The translations under genes were made by a program, and so were the position numbers. A model generated the notes under the pieces. That model worked only from the letters and a program-made list of their open reading frames with translations. It was not told the DNA's origin and did not search any database. A stretch of DNA of 64,000 nt from assembly GCF_014490485.1 (NCBI RefSeq), contig NZ_JACTVA010000010.1, positions 1-64,000 of the forward strand. The letters are read 5' to 3'. The DNA is from Teichococcus aerophilus. Lineage in GTDB: Bacteria > Pseudomonadota > Alphaproteobacteria > Acetobacterales > Acetobacteraceae. Within the stretch, counting starts at the first letter, position 1. The number at the start of each line of letters is the position of its first letter. Of this stretch, positions 54,943 through 63,942 are shown one piece after another.

Positions 54943-56793
54943 ATGTTGAACCTGCCCCGCCTGCCCCGCTCGATCGCGACCGTCTGCCTCAGCGGCCATT
55001 TGCTGGACAAGCTGGAAGCGGCCGCCGCCGCCGGCTTCGACGGCGTGGAGATTTTTGAGAACGACCTGCTGACCTATGAGGGCTCGCCGGCGGAGATCCG
55101 GCGGCTGGCGGAGGATCTTGGCCTCGCCATCACCATCTTCCAGCCGTTCCGCGACTTCGAGGCGATGCCGGAGCCGCAGCGGGCGCGGAACATGGACCGG
55201 GCGGAGCGGAAGTTCGACGTGATGCAGGCGCTGGGCACCGACCTGGTGCTGGTGTGCAGCAACACGCAGGAGGTGGCGATCGACGACGACGCGCGCGCCG
55301 CCGCCGACCTGGCGGAGATGGCGGAGCGCGCGGCGAAGCGCGGCTTGCGCGTGGGCTACGAAGCGCTGGCCTGGGGGCGGAATGTCAGCCGCTGGAAGCA
55401 TGCCTGGAAGATCGTGCAGATGGCCGGGCATGATTCGCTCGGGCTGATCGTGGACAGCTTCCACACCCTGTCGCTGGGCGACGAGCATGCCGGTATCGCC
55501 GAGCTGCCGGGCGAGAAGATCTTCTTCGTGCAGTTGGCGGATGCGCCGCGGCTGAGCATGGACGTGCTGTCCTGGAGCCGGCATTTCCGTAACTATCCTG
55601 GCCAGGGCGACCTGGATGTGGGCGGCTTCCTCGGCTCGGTGATGAAGTCGGGGTATCGGGGACCGATCTCGCTGGAGGTGTTCAACGACGATTTCCGCGA
55701 GGCACCGGCGCGGTTGAATGCGCGGGATGCGCTGCGTTCGTTGATCCTGGCGGAGTCGCAGGCGGGCGTGGCGGAGTTGCCGGCGCTGGCGAAGTGCGAG
55801 GGCGTGGCCTTCCTGGAATTCGCCGTGGACGTGGCGGCACGCACGCGGCTGGGCGGGTTCCTGGAGACGCTGGGCTTCCGGCTGTGCGGGCGGCACCGGT
55901 CCAAGGACGTGCTGCTGTACCGGCAGGGCGGCATCAACCTGGTGCTGAACGCGGAGCAGGACAGCGCGGCGGCGGAGCATTTCCAACTGCACGGACCCTC
56001 CGTCTGCGCCATGGCGCTGAAGGTGGACGATGCCGCGCGGGCGCTGGCGCGCGCCCGGGCGTTGCAGTGCTCCGAATGGCAGGAGCATCGCGGCGTGGAT
56101 GAAAAGGCGCTGCCCGGCATCCGCGCGACCGATGGCACGCTGATCCTGTTGATCGGGCCGGATGGGGACGGCGACAGCAGCCTGTCCTGGCAGAACGACT
56201 TCCATATGCTGGAGGACGCGCCGGAGGGACCGCTGGCGCAGATCGACCACGTGGCGCAGGCGTTGCCGACGGGCAGCATGGACAGCTTCGTGCTGTTCTG
56301 GCGCGCCGTGTTCGGGCTGGAGCCGCAGCAGGCGTTCGAGATCGCGGACCCGCAGGGCCTGATCCGCAGCCGGGCGATGATCAGTCCGGATGGGGCGCTG
56401 AGGCTGCCGCTGAACATTTCCGAAAGCCGCAAGACCTCCACCGGGCGCTTCGTCACCGCCTTCGCGGGCGCGGGCGTGCATCACGTGGCGTTCGATACGC
56501 AGGACATCTTTGCCGCGGTGCAGGATTTCCGCGCGAAGGGGCTGCGGACGTTGCAGATTCCGCCGAACTACTACGACGATCTGGGCGCGCGCTGGGGGCT
56601 GGAGGACGACATGCTGGCGCGGCTGCGCGAGCATGACGTGCTTTATGACCGCGATGCGGGCGGGGAGCTGTTCCAGTTCTACTCGCATGCCTTCGACAGC
56701 CGCTTCTTCTTCGAGGTGATCGAGCGGCGGGGGGCACAGGGCTTTGGCGCGGCGAATGCATCCGTGCGGATGGCGGCGCAGGCGCGGGGGTAA
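54943..56793 (+). CDS. quiC: 3-dehydroshikimate dehydratase, two-domain QuiC type
   Basis: 616 residues. N-terminal TIM barrel (1-280) of the sugar-phosphate-isomerase type with metal ligands Glu140 (GYEALAW), Asp171 (LIVDSFHTL), Gln197 (FFVQLADAP) and Glu245 (ISLEVFND); the spacing is the same as in characterised QuiC. The C-terminal ~300 residues are HPPD-like VOC modules (QIDHVAQALPTGSMDSFVLFW, GVHHVAFDTQDIF, GELFQFYSHAF). It dehydrates 3-dehydroshikimate to protocatechuate. ATG with GAGGACG upstream. Protocatechuate dioxygenase (PcaGH) and PcaB are not in the window. Confidence 0.94.
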   Translation: MLNLPRLPRSIATVCLSGHLLDKLEAAAAAGFDGVEIFENDLLTYEGSPAEIRRLAEDLGLAITIFQPFRDFEAMPEPQRARNMDRAERKFDVMQALGTDLVLVCSNTQEVAIDDDARAAADLAEMAERAAKRGLRVGYEALAWGRNVSRWKHAWKIVQMAGHDSLGLIVDSFHTLSLGDEHAGIAELPGEKIFFVQLADAPRLSMDVLSWSRHFRNYPGQGDLDVGGFLGSVMKSGYRGPISLEVFNDDFREAPARLNARDALRSLILAESQAGVAELPALAKCEGVAFLEFAVDVAARTRLGGFLETLGFRLCGRHRSKDVLLYRQGGINLVLNAEQDSAAAEHFQLHGPSVCAMALKVDDAARALARARALQCSEWQEHRGVDEKALPGIRATDGTLILLIGPDGDGDSSLSWQNDFHMLEDAPEGPLAQIDHVAQALPTGSMDSFVLFWRAVFGLEPQQAFEIADPQGLIRSRAMISPDGALRLPLNISESRKTSTGRFVTAFAGAGVHHVAFDTQDIFAAVQDFRAKGLRTLQIPPNYYDDLGARWGLEDDMLARLREHDVLYDRDAGGELFQFYSHAFDSRFFFEVIERRGAQGFGAANASVRMAAQARG

Positions 56794-56813
56794 TCTCTAC
56801 GTCGATCGTGGTT

Positions 56814-56850
56814 AGGAGGGCCGGGGAAGGAATTCCCCGGCCCTCCTTGT
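56814..56850 (+). terminator. Dispersed hairpin element, copy E
   Basis: 15-bp stem (56814-56828 with 56833-56847), GGAA loop; starts 20 bp after the quiC stop. The T-rich tail is degenerate in this copy. Confidence 0.75.
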
Positions 56851-56993
56851 ATTGGCCGCGCGCGGTGGTGGGCGATTGATTGTGGCTTGAGCTTTGCAAA
56901 AATCTTGGCGGCCAGAGGGGTGGCGTCGCGCCTGTGCCGCTGCCGCGCCCACGCTGAGAAGTCCGGCTTATCGAATTCGCAGCTGGAGTTATT

Positions 56994-57014
56994 TGAGAGT
57001 TACTCGCAGTTGCA
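56994..57014 (+). promoter_or_regulatory. Fur-like box before the TonB receptor
   Basis: TGAGAGTTACTCGCAGTTGCA closely resembles the extended Fur box TGAGAATNATTCTCAATTGCA. It lies 49 bp before the receptor ATG at 57064. Confidence 0.65.
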
Positions 57015-57063
57015 CTAAGGAGCCGCTTTACCCTGCGGGGCGCGGGACCGATGGGTGGCTGAG

Positions 57064-59223
57064 ATGACGGTGAGACGCGCGCTGCGGCGCAAGGAGATTC
57101 CGCTGGCGGTGGCGGCCGCGCTGGTACCAGGCCTGGCCTGGGCGCAGGGCGCGGTGCCGGAGGGCACGGTGCAGTTGCCCACCGTCAATGTCGAGGCCAC
57201 CGGGCAGACGGCGACCTCCCCCGTGCGGGGCTTCGTGGCGGAGCGCGCGGCGAGCGCCACCAAGACCGACACGCCGTTGCTGGAGACGCCGCAATCCATC
57301 AGCGTCATCACCCGCGACCGGATCGACGCGCAGGCGATCCGGAGCGTGAGCGAGGCGTTGCGCTACACGCCGGGCGTGCTGAGCGAGATGTCGGGCTTCG
57401 ACCCGCGCTTCGATTCCGTGATGATCCGTGGCTTCAACGCGCGGCCCAGCCAGTACCTGGACGGCATGCGTCTGCTGCGGACCTTCGGTCCCACCGCGAT
57501 CGAGCAATACGGGCTGGAGCGGCTGGAGGTGGTGCGCGGCCCTTCCTCCGTCCTCTACGGGCAGACGGTGCCGGGCGGGCTGGTCAACATGGTCAGCAAG
57601 CGGCCGACGGAGACGTCGTTCGGCGAGGTGAACCTTTCCGCCGGCAGCCATGACCGCTTCCAGGGCGGCTTCGACCTGGGCGGGCCGCTGACCGAGGACG
57701 GCACGCTGCTGTACCGGGTGACCGGCCTGGTGCGGAACAGCGATACCGAGATCGACCATGTGGGCGACGACCGTTATTTCATCGCCCCTGCCCTCACCTG
57801 GCGGCCGACGGCGGATACCAGCCTGACGCTGCTGGGGCGCTTCCAGTATGACCAGAACAGTTCCCCCATCGGGCTGCCGGCGCAGGGCACGCTGCTGCCG
57901 AACGTGAATGGCCGCATCCCGCGCAGCCGCTTCGCCGGGGAGCCGGACTACAACCGCTCCGACGTGACGCAGACCAGCATCGGCTGGAACTTCGAGCACC
58001 AGTTCGACGACGTATGGACCGTGCGGCAGAACAGCCGGTACATGCACAACACGGTCAAGTACAACAGCCTCTACGTCTCGGCGCTGGAGGCCGACCAGTT
58101 CACGATACGTCGCGGCAGCCTGGTGCAGCGGGAGACGTCCGACACGCTGAACCTGGACAACCAGGTGCAGGCGCGGTTCACCACCGGGCCGTTCGAGCAC
58201 ACGGTGTTGGCGGGGCTGGAGTACCGGCAGTTCTGGGGCAATACGCAGAGCTATTTCGGCACGGCGCCGACGCTGAACATCTTCAACCCCGGCTATGGCG
58301 CCTTCGTGCCGGATTCACGGCTGACGGCGGTGGGCGGGCTGCGCACCAACAACAACCAGCACCTGGCGCAGACCGGCCTCTACCTGCAGGACCAGCTGCG
58401 CTACGGCAACTGGCTGCTGACGGTGGGCGGGCGCCAGGACTGGGCGGAATCCCGCACCGTGGGCCGCGTGACGCGGGCCCGTACCAGCCAGGATGACGAC
58501 GCCTTCACCGGGCGCGTGGCGCTGATGTATGTCTCCGACATCGGGCTGGCGCCGTATGTCAGCTACTCGACCTCCTTCGACCCCGTCGTCGGTTCCTACA
58601 ATGCCGGGCGTGGCGGCGGCGCGTTCCAGCCGACCGAGGGCGAGCAGTACGAGGCCGGCATCAAGTACCAGCCGCCGGGGATGAACAGCTTCATCACCGC
58701 CTCCGTCTTCCAGCTGACGCAGACCAATGTCTCGACCCGCGACCCGCTCTTCCCCAACTCCTCCGTGCAGACTGGCGAAGTGCGGGTGCGCGGCGCGGAG
58801 CTGGAGGCGGTGGCGAGCCTGGCGCGGGGGCTGAACGTCATCGGCGCCTATACCTATCTGGATGGCGAGATCACCAAGGCCAATGACGGCACGGTGGGCA
58901 ACCGCCCGGGCCTGGTGCCGCAGCATGCGGCCAGCCTGTGGGCGGATTACCGGATGGGCGAAGGCACGGTGTTGCCGGGCCTCGGCTTCGGCGCGGGCGT
59001 GCGGTACACGGGCTCGCTGTATGGCGACAATGCCAATGTCTATCGCTCGCCATCCGTGACGCTGGCGGATGCGTCGGTCAGCTACGAGTTCGGCAATTAC
59101 CGGTTTTCGGTGAACGGCAGCAACATCTTCGACAAGCGCTACGTCGCGTCCTGCACCGGGGCCACCTATTGCTATTACGGCACCGGGCGGACGGTGATCG
59201 GCACGCTCGCCTACCGCTGGTGA
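57064..59223 (+). CDS. TonB-dependent siderophore receptor
   Basis: 719 residues. Signal peptide RRKEIPLAVAAALVPGLAWAQ, TonB-box-like LPTVNVEA, plug domain (TKTDTPLLETPQSISVITRDRI, RGFNARPSQYLDGMRLLRTFG, EVVRGPSSVLYGQTVPGGLV) and a 22-strand barrel ending GTLAYRW with terminal Trp. FhuA/FpvA-like group taking ferric hydroxamate or related chelates. ATG 57064 was chosen over the in-frame GTG at 57055. A Fur-like box upstream indicates iron repression. The binding protein at 61676-62836 is its likely partner. Confidence 0.93.
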   Translation: MTVRRALRRKEIPLAVAAALVPGLAWAQGAVPEGTVQLPTVNVEATGQTATSPVRGFVAERAASATKTDTPLLETPQSISVITRDRIDAQAIRSVSEALRYTPGVLSEMSGFDPRFDSVMIRGFNARPSQYLDGMRLLRTFGPTAIEQYGLERLEVVRGPSSVLYGQTVPGGLVNMVSKRPTETSFGEVNLSAGSHDRFQGGFDLGGPLTEDGTLLYRVTGLVRNSDTEIDHVGDDRYFIAPALTWRPTADTSLTLLGRFQYDQNSSPIGLPAQGTLLPNVNGRIPRSRFAGEPDYNRSDVTQTSIGWNFEHQFDDVWTVRQNSRYMHNTVKYNSLYVSALEADQFTIRRGSLVQRETSDTLNLDNQVQARFTTGPFEHTVLAGLEYRQFWGNTQSYFGTAPTLNIFNPGYGAFVPDSRLTAVGGLRTNNNQHLAQTGLYLQDQLRYGNWLLTVGGRQDWAESRTVGRVTRARTSQDDDAFTGRVALMYVSDIGLAPYVSYSTSFDPVVGSYNAGRGGGAFQPTEGEQYEAGIKYQPPGMNSFITASVFQLTQTNVSTRDPLFPNSSVQTGEVRVRGAELEAVASLARGLNVIGAYTYLDGEITKANDGTVGNRPGLVPQHAASLWADYRMGEGTVLPGLGFGAGVRYTGSLYGDNANVYRSPSVTLADASVSYEFGNYRFSVNGSNIFDKRYVASCTGATYCYYGTGRTVIGTLAYRW

Positions 59224-59229
59224 GGGTGT

Positions 59230-59259
59230 GGCCCGCCGGTGCCAGGGCGCCGGCGGGCC
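59230..59259. terminator. Bidirectional hairpin between convergent genes
   Basis: GGCCCGCCGG (59230-59239) pairs with CCGGCGGGCC (59250-59259); between the receptor stop and the NTF2-like stop. Confidence 0.65.
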
Positions 59260-59271
59260 GCTTGCGTCGCA

Positions 59272-59670
59272 TCAGGCGCTGGGCAACAGGGCCTGCTGCA
59301 CCATGGCGGAATCGACATACTGGGTCATGCGCAGAATCTTGCCGTCCCGCAGCTCGTAGAGATGGGCGAAGGACGCGCGCATGAAGCGGCCGGTGGCGCG
59401 GTAGGTGCCGCTGTAGACGCCGAAGGCGGCGATACGGTCGCCATCCTCCAGAAAGGTGTGGGTCTCGGCGCGGTAGCCGATCCACTCGGTGCCCAGGCGG
59501 TGGAACACGCCGGCCATGATGGCCTCCGCGCCCACATAGGTGCCGGCATAAGGGAAGCCCGCCGCCTCCGTCCATTCGGCATCGGGGGCGAGTGCGGCCA
59601 GCAGGTTGCGGCCGTTCTCCTCCGACGATCCCTCATAGGTGGAGCGGATGAGAGCCAGGTTGCGGCCCAT
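59272..59670 (-). CDS. SnoaL/NTF2-like protein
   Basis: 132 residues: MGRNLALIRSTYEGSSEENG, ALAPDAEWTEAAGFPYAGTYVG, RFMRASFAHLYELRDGKILR. Cone-shaped fold of polyketide-cyclase/ketosteroid-isomerase relatives; substrate unknown. ATG two bases after the stop of the MBL gene, so one operon with it. Confidence 0.88.
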   Translation of the reverse strand: MGRNLALIRSTYEGSSEENGRNLLAALAPDAEWTEAAGFPYAGTYVGAEAIMAGVFHRLGTEWIGYRAETHTFLEDGDRIAAFGVYSGTYRATGRFMRASFAHLYELRDGKILRMTQYVDSAMVQQALLPSA

Positions 59671-59672
59671 GC

Positions 59673-60569
59673 TCAGCCCCAGCTCATCTCGCCCTTGGCC
59701 ACCTTGGCGCCGATATCCAGCGCCACTTCCATGCCGAGGCCGGGGAAGCGGGCCTTCATCGCGGCGATCAGCGCGGCGGAGTTGGCGGCCTTGGGCACCT
59801 CCTCCTCGAAGGCGAGCAGGTAGGCCCGGGTGTGCTGGACGGCGGAGATGTCGGTCGGAGCGGCCGCGGTCATGTGCCCCGGCACGACGACGGCCGGCTT
59901 GCGGGCGATAATGGCATCGAGCGTGGCGACCCAGGCGGCACGGGCTTCTGCGCTCTGCGTATCCGCCGTCCAGACATGCACGCCGGCGAAGACCAGCACG
60001 CCGCCGAACACCGCCTGCAGGGACGGCGACCAGAGGTAGCGGCGGTTCGGCAGGCCGGTGGCGTCGACGATCTCGATGGCCTGGCCATCGACCGACAGGG
60101 CCGGGCCGTCGAACGCATCGGGGAAGACGATGTCGGCCACGGCGCGGGGGCCGTTCTCCTTCAACTGCGGGCCCCAGGCGCCGATCTTCTTCTCCACGCT
60201 GGCGCGGATGGCGGCGATGGTGGCGGAGGCCGCGATGACGCGGGCCTGCGGGAAGGCCTCATGGACCGGGCGCAGGCCAAAATAGTAGTCGGGGTCGCTC
60301 TGGCTGACATAGATGGTGGTGAGGCGCTTGCCGGTCGCCTTGATCGCCTCCGCCAGGGCCTTGCCGTCGGAGAGGGTGAAGCCGGCGTCGATCACCACCG
60401 CCTCGGTGGCGCCGGAGACGAGCACGGGCGCGCGGAAGAAGCCGTTGGGCCCGGCGGGGAAGTGCCGCCAGGTGAGGCCGGCGGCCACGGCGCGGCCGAT
60501 GCCGGCGGGGGCCAGCGCGGCGGCGGTGGCGGTCAGGGCGGTCTTCACGGCGGTTCTCCTGGTGAACAT
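59673..60569 (-). CDS. MBL-fold protein with a substituted metal motif
   Basis: 298 residues. Tat-like leader FTRRTAVKTALTATAAALAPAG. Beta-lactamase-like body (GATEAVVIDAGFTLSDGKAL, RLTTIYVSQSDPDYYFGLRP, VVPGHMTAAAPTD). The usual HxHxDH is replaced by SQSDPDYYFG (89-98), leaving only the Asp, while a His in VVPGHM is kept. This looks like a conserved divergent subfamily rather than decay, because the rest is intact. Operon with the NTF2-like gene; divergent from the LysR gene at 60744. Confidence 0.88.
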   Translation of the reverse strand: MFTRRTAVKTALTATAAALAPAGIGRAVAAGLTWRHFPAGPNGFFRAPVLVSGATEAVVIDAGFTLSDGKALAEAIKATGKRLTTIYVSQSDPDYYFGLRPVHEAFPQARVIAASATIAAIRASVEKKIGAWGPQLKENGPRAVADIVFPDAFDGPALSVDGQAIEIVDATGLPNRRYLWSPSLQAVFGGVLVFAGVHVWTADTQSAEARAAWVATLDAIIARKPAVVVPGHMTAAAPTDISAVQHTRAYLLAFEEEVPKAANSAALIAAMKARFPGLGMEVALDIGAKVAKGEMSWG

Positions 60570-60743
60570 GGGGGCTCTCCTTCGGCAAGCGGGGTGCGTG
60601 GCGGTGCTGGTTTGGGCGGGACTGCCGCCCGCCGTTCGACCGGGAGGATGCCACGCTGGTGTCGTACGAATTAGTCGAATGAATCGGACAGAATGTCTGC
60701 CAGTGGTTGACAATCCAGCGCGGCGCGGCGTCCGCTGGCCGGC

Positions 60744-61637
60744 ATGAACCTGAACCGGCTGGTCTATTTCGCGGCGGTGGTGGACACCGGCTCCTTCACC
60801 CGGGCGGCGGAGCGGCTGCGGGTAACCAAGGCCGTGGTAAGCCAGCAGGTGGCGGAGCTGGAGAGTGAGCTGGGCACGACGCTGCTGACACGCACCACCC
60901 GGCGCGTGCAGCCAACCGAGGCCGGACGGCTGTTTCACGCCCGCTGTGCCTCCATCCTGCGCGAGGCCGAGGACGCGTTCGGCGAGTTGGCGCAGGTGGC
61001 GGCGGAGCCCACGGGCACGCTGCGCGTCACGGCGCCGTATGATTACGGCATCGCCTCCGTCGTTCCGGTAGCGACCGAGTTTGCCGCCCGTTACCCGGCC
61101 TGCCGGCTGGAGCTGATGCTGGCGGACCGGACGGTGGACCTGGCCTCGGCCGGGATCGACATGGCGATCCGCGTCGGCTGGCTGGAGGATTCCAGCCTGC
61201 AGGCACGGCGCATCGGCGGCTTCCGGCAGGTGCTGGTGGGCAGCCCGGCGATGGCGGCGCGGATCGCCGCCGTGCAGGAGCCGGAGGAGCTGGCGGCGCT
61301 GCCCTTCGTCGCCAACATGGCGTTGCGGGAGCCGCTGCTCTGGCCGTTCACCCGTGCCGGGACGGAGAAGCGCCTGGTGCGGATGCGCTCCGCCCTGGCG
61401 ATCGACACCACGCCGGCGGTGCTGGCGGCGGTGCAGGGCGGTGGCGGGCTCTCCGTGCTGCCGGATTTCCTGGTTGGGACGTTGCTGGCGGCGGGACAGC
61501 TGGTCGAGGTGCTGCCGGCGTGGCATTTGCCGTCGGGCGGCATCCACGCGGTGTATCCGGCGGCACGCTTCCGCCCGGCCAAGGTCACCACCTTCCTGGC
61601 CATGCTGGTTGCGGCGGAGGCCGCCCGGGGGCGGTGA
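60744..61637 (+). CDS. LysR-family regulator
   Basis: 297 residues. HTH MNLNRLVYFAAVVDTGSFTRAAERLRVTKAVVSQQVAELE; effector domain of the CrgA/AaeR-like group (GTLRVTAPYDYGIASVVPVA, GIDMAIRVGWLEDSSL). It is divergent from the MBL-NTF2 operon across 174 bp that contain AT-rich TCGTACGAATTAGTCGAATG, so it is their likely regulator. Confidence 0.93.
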   Translation: MNLNRLVYFAAVVDTGSFTRAAERLRVTKAVVSQQVAELESELGTTLLTRTTRRVQPTEAGRLFHARCASILREAEDAFGELAQVAAEPTGTLRVTAPYDYGIASVVPVATEFAARYPACRLELMLADRTVDLASAGIDMAIRVGWLEDSSLQARRIGGFRQVLVGSPAMAARIAAVQEPEELAALPFVANMALREPLLWPFTRAGTEKRLVRMRSALAIDTTPAVLAAVQGGGGLSVLPDFLVGTLLAAGQLVEVLPAWHLPSGGIHAVYPAARFRPAKVTTFLAMLVAAEAARGR

Positions 61638-61653
61638 CGGCGCCTGGCACGGC

Positions 61654-61669
61654 TTCACGCCATCGGGTG
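61654..61669 (-). repeat. 16-nt partial repeat matching 7728-7743
   Basis: TTCACGCCATCGGGTG, the exact reverse complement of 7728-7743; in the gap between the LysR stop and the binding-protein stop. Confidence 0.5.
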
Positions 61670-61675
61670 GTTGCT

Positions 61676-62836
61676 CTAGCGGGAGGGGGCGTCGTCCGCC
61701 GGGTCCAGGCTGGTCCAGTAGGTGCCTTCGAAGGGCACGGCGGCGAAGCGGCGGTTGATCTCGGCCAGGGTGGCGGCGGGGTCGAGGTCCGCGAACAAAT
61801 CGGGGCGGACCCAGCGGGCCAGAACTTCCGCCCCCACCACGTTGATCGCGGTGCCGGAGAAGTAGTTCCACAGCCCGTGGGCGCGGCCGGCACGCACGGC
61901 ATCCAGGTTGGATAGCGCCGTCTCCTGCGTCACAGCCTGCAGGCTGCGGTGGGCGGTGGCGGCGTCCACGCCGGTGCCCAGCAGCAGGCCGGTATGGTCG
62001 CCCGGGCGGTACAGGCCAGTGCCGATGAACAGGTCGGGCGGGTCGCTCAGCACCTGTTCCAGCGAGATCTGGCCGCCGGGGCGGTTGCCCAGCACGGGCG
62101 TGGCGGCGTTGCGGCCGCCGACCAGGGCGAGGAATTCGCCGCTTCCGCCGGTGCCGGCGGCCCAGCAGCAGGGCCAGCGGCCGGGGAAGGCGTTCAGCAG
62201 CACGCGCGGCGCGGCGCCTTGCCCGGCCGGGGACGGGTTGGCGGCGACGCGGCTGCGGATGCGCTCCATCCGTTCCTCGTGGAAGCGGATGAAGGCGTCG
62301 GCTTGTTCGCGGCGGTCCAGCGCCTCGCCCAGCAGGCGGATGGTGGGGGCGGTGTTGGTCAGCGGCTTCTGGAACACGTCCACGAACAGGACCGGCACGC
62401 CGGATTGCGCGAACTGTTCCAGCAGCGGCCTGGATTCCGCCGAGTTGGCCTGCCAGGCGCTGAGGATGACCAGGTCCGGCGCCAGGGACAGGCCGCGCTC
62501 GATGGAGAAGGTCTGGCCGACATTGGTGGTCAGCACCGGCACGGCGTCGATGGCGGGAAAGCGGCGCTGGAAGGCGACGTAGCTCTGTGGGTCCGCCCGC
62601 CGCATGTCGCCCCCCATGCCGACCAGCAGGGAGACGGGGTCCGGGTGGATGAGGGACAGGGTGAGGAGCTGCATGCTCTCCCCCAACAGCAGGGTGGCGG
62701 GCTTGTGGGGCAGCGTGACCTGCCGGCCCAGCACGTCGGTGACGGTGCGGGGCCACTGCGCCCAGGCGGGGGTGGCCAGCAGCAGCAGGGGCGCCGCCAG
62801 CAGCGGGGCCAGCAGGGCCCGGATGCGCTTGAACAT
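61676..62836 (-). CDS. Periplasmic iron-chelate/cobalamin-type ABC binding protein
   Basis: 386 residues, helical-backbone (FepB/BtuF-like) binding protein. Signal peptide RALLAPLLAAPLLLLATPAWAQ; mature domain starts WPRTVTDVLGRQVTLPHKPATLLLG, then SLAPDLVILSAWQANSA and WNYFSGTAINVVGAEVLARWVRPDLF. Delivers a ferric chelate or corrinoid to an ABC importer; no permease or ATPase gene is adjacent, only the TonB receptor 2.4 kb away. ATG 62836 with GGAGG. Confidence 0.88.
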   Translation of the reverse strand: MFKRIRALLAPLLAAPLLLLATPAWAQWPRTVTDVLGRQVTLPHKPATLLLGESMQLLTLSLIHPDPVSLLVGMGGDMRRADPQSYVAFQRRFPAIDAVPVLTTNVGQTFSIERGLSLAPDLVILSAWQANSAESRPLLEQFAQSGVPVLFVDVFQKPLTNTAPTIRLLGEALDRREQADAFIRFHEERMERIRSRVAANPSPAGQGAAPRVLLNAFPGRWPCCWAAGTGGSGEFLALVGGRNAATPVLGNRPGGQISLEQVLSDPPDLFIGTGLYRPGDHTGLLLGTGVDAATAHRSLQAVTQETALSNLDAVRAGRAHGLWNYFSGTAINVVGAEVLARWVRPDLFADLDPAATLAEINRRFAAVPFEGTYWTSLDPADDAPSR

Positions 62837-63031
62837 GACGGTGGCCTCCGCAGCCGCATGAGAGGGCTTCGGCATAGCGGCGTGCCCGGGGCCAGGACAA
62901 GGCGCGGGGTGGGTTGCCGGCCGCCATGCTGGCGGCCTCGTGTTGGCTTGCCGCGCGGGCGGCGGGCCGGGCCACTGGTGGTGGGGCCTGGGCGGGGCCA
63001 TCTGCTGTGCCGTTGTCCCGCCGGAGGTCCG

Positions 63032-63709
63032 ATGCACGCCGTTTCCACCAGCCTGTTGCTGCCGCTGCGGCAGATCACCGAGCCTGGCTTCCGCTGGCCG
63101 CTGCTGAAGGGCGTGCTGGGCGCCCTGCTGGCCTTTGGCGGGCTGATCTGGCTGGCGGATTGGGGCGTGTCCTCCCTGGTCGGCGGCGAGGGGTGGCTGG
63201 CTACCCTCGCCGGGGTGTTGGGCGGGGTGCTGGTGCTGGTTTCCGCCGTGTGGCTGTTCGTGCCGGTGATGCTGGGCATCGCCAGCCTGTTCCTGGACGA
63301 GGTGGCCGAGGCGGTGGAGCGGCGATACTACCCTGCCCTGCCGCCCGCCGTGGGGTCCGGCCTGCATTCGCAGGTCTGGGCCGGCGTGGTGCTGGGCCTG
63401 AAGATGCTGGCGCTGACGATCGTGGTGATGCTGCTGACATTGTTCGCGCCGCCGCTGGGGGCCGTGTGCTTCTGGGTGCTGGCTGCCATCTCGCTCGGCA
63501 ACGGGTTGTTCGAGGGGGTGGCGCAGCGCCGCATGTCCGTGCCCGAGGCCAGCGCGCTGCGGCGGCGGCTGCGCTGGCCGGTCTGGGCCGTGGGCGGCGT
63601 GCTGGCGGCGGCGGCGCTGGTGCCGGTGCTGAACCTGGCGGTGCCGGTATGGGGCACGGCGGCGATGACGCACCTGATGCAGCGGGTGAAGCAAGGGGCG
63701 CCGGGCTGA
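63032..63709 (+). CDS. EI24/CysZ-like membrane protein
   Basis: 225 residues with at least four hydrophobic segments (GVLGALLAFGGLIWLADWGV, LAGVLGGVLVLVSAVWLFVP, GLKMLALTIVVMLLTLFAPP, WAVGGVLAAAALVPVLNLAV). FLDEVAEAVERRYYP after the second helix and LNLAVPVWGTAAMTHL near the end are typical of the EI24 domain family (CysZ sulfate channels and relatives). Sulfate transport is not proven. GGAGG precedes the ATG. Confidence 0.86.
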   Translation: MHAVSTSLLLPLRQITEPGFRWPLLKGVLGALLAFGGLIWLADWGVSSLVGGEGWLATLAGVLGGVLVLVSAVWLFVPVMLGIASLFLDEVAEAVERRYYPALPPAVGSGLHSQVWAGVVLGLKMLALTIVVMLLTLFAPPLGAVCFWVLAAISLGNGLFEGVAQRRMSVPEASALRRRLRWPVWAVGGVLAAAALVPVLNLAVPVWGTAAMTHLMQRVKQGAPG

Positions 63710-63746
63710 CGGGCGGGCTTGCTTGGTGAGAAGGAAGGAAGGAAGG

Positions 63747-63796
63747 CCGGGGAAGGAGTTCCCCGGACCCCTTATTTTCTTCTTCGAGTTTTAGCG
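63747..63796 (+). terminator. Dispersed hairpin element, copy F
   Basis: Stem 63747-63754 with 63759-63766, GGAG loop, tail CCCCTTATTTTCTTCTTCG then AGTTTTAGCG; starts 37 bp after the EI24 gene stop. Confidence 0.75.
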
Positions 63797-63881
63797 GGCG
63801 GTGGACATGCCGAATGATGTGACAGCCGTCGCCGCCGGATTTTGGATTTATCCAGGGGCCAACTGGCAAACGTGAGGCATC

Positions 63882-63936
63882 ACGAAAAACTCGCAGAAAA
63901 AAGATGGGGTCCGGGGAATTCCTTCCCCGACCTTCC
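63882..63936 (-). terminator. Dispersed hairpin element, copy G (reverse)
   Basis: Stem around 63912-63918 and 63923-63929; on the minus strand the tail reads CCCCATCTTTTTTCTGCGAG then TTTTTCG. Faces copy F and follows the minus-strand gene that enters from the right edge. Confidence 0.75.
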
Positions 63937-63942
63937 CTCCGA

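Noticed and set aside
59673-62975. 1100-codon open frame on the minus strand
   Set aside because: Only the 59673-60569 part matches a protein (MBL fold). The rest is antisense to the LysR gene and out of frame with the binding protein; a high-GC artefact.
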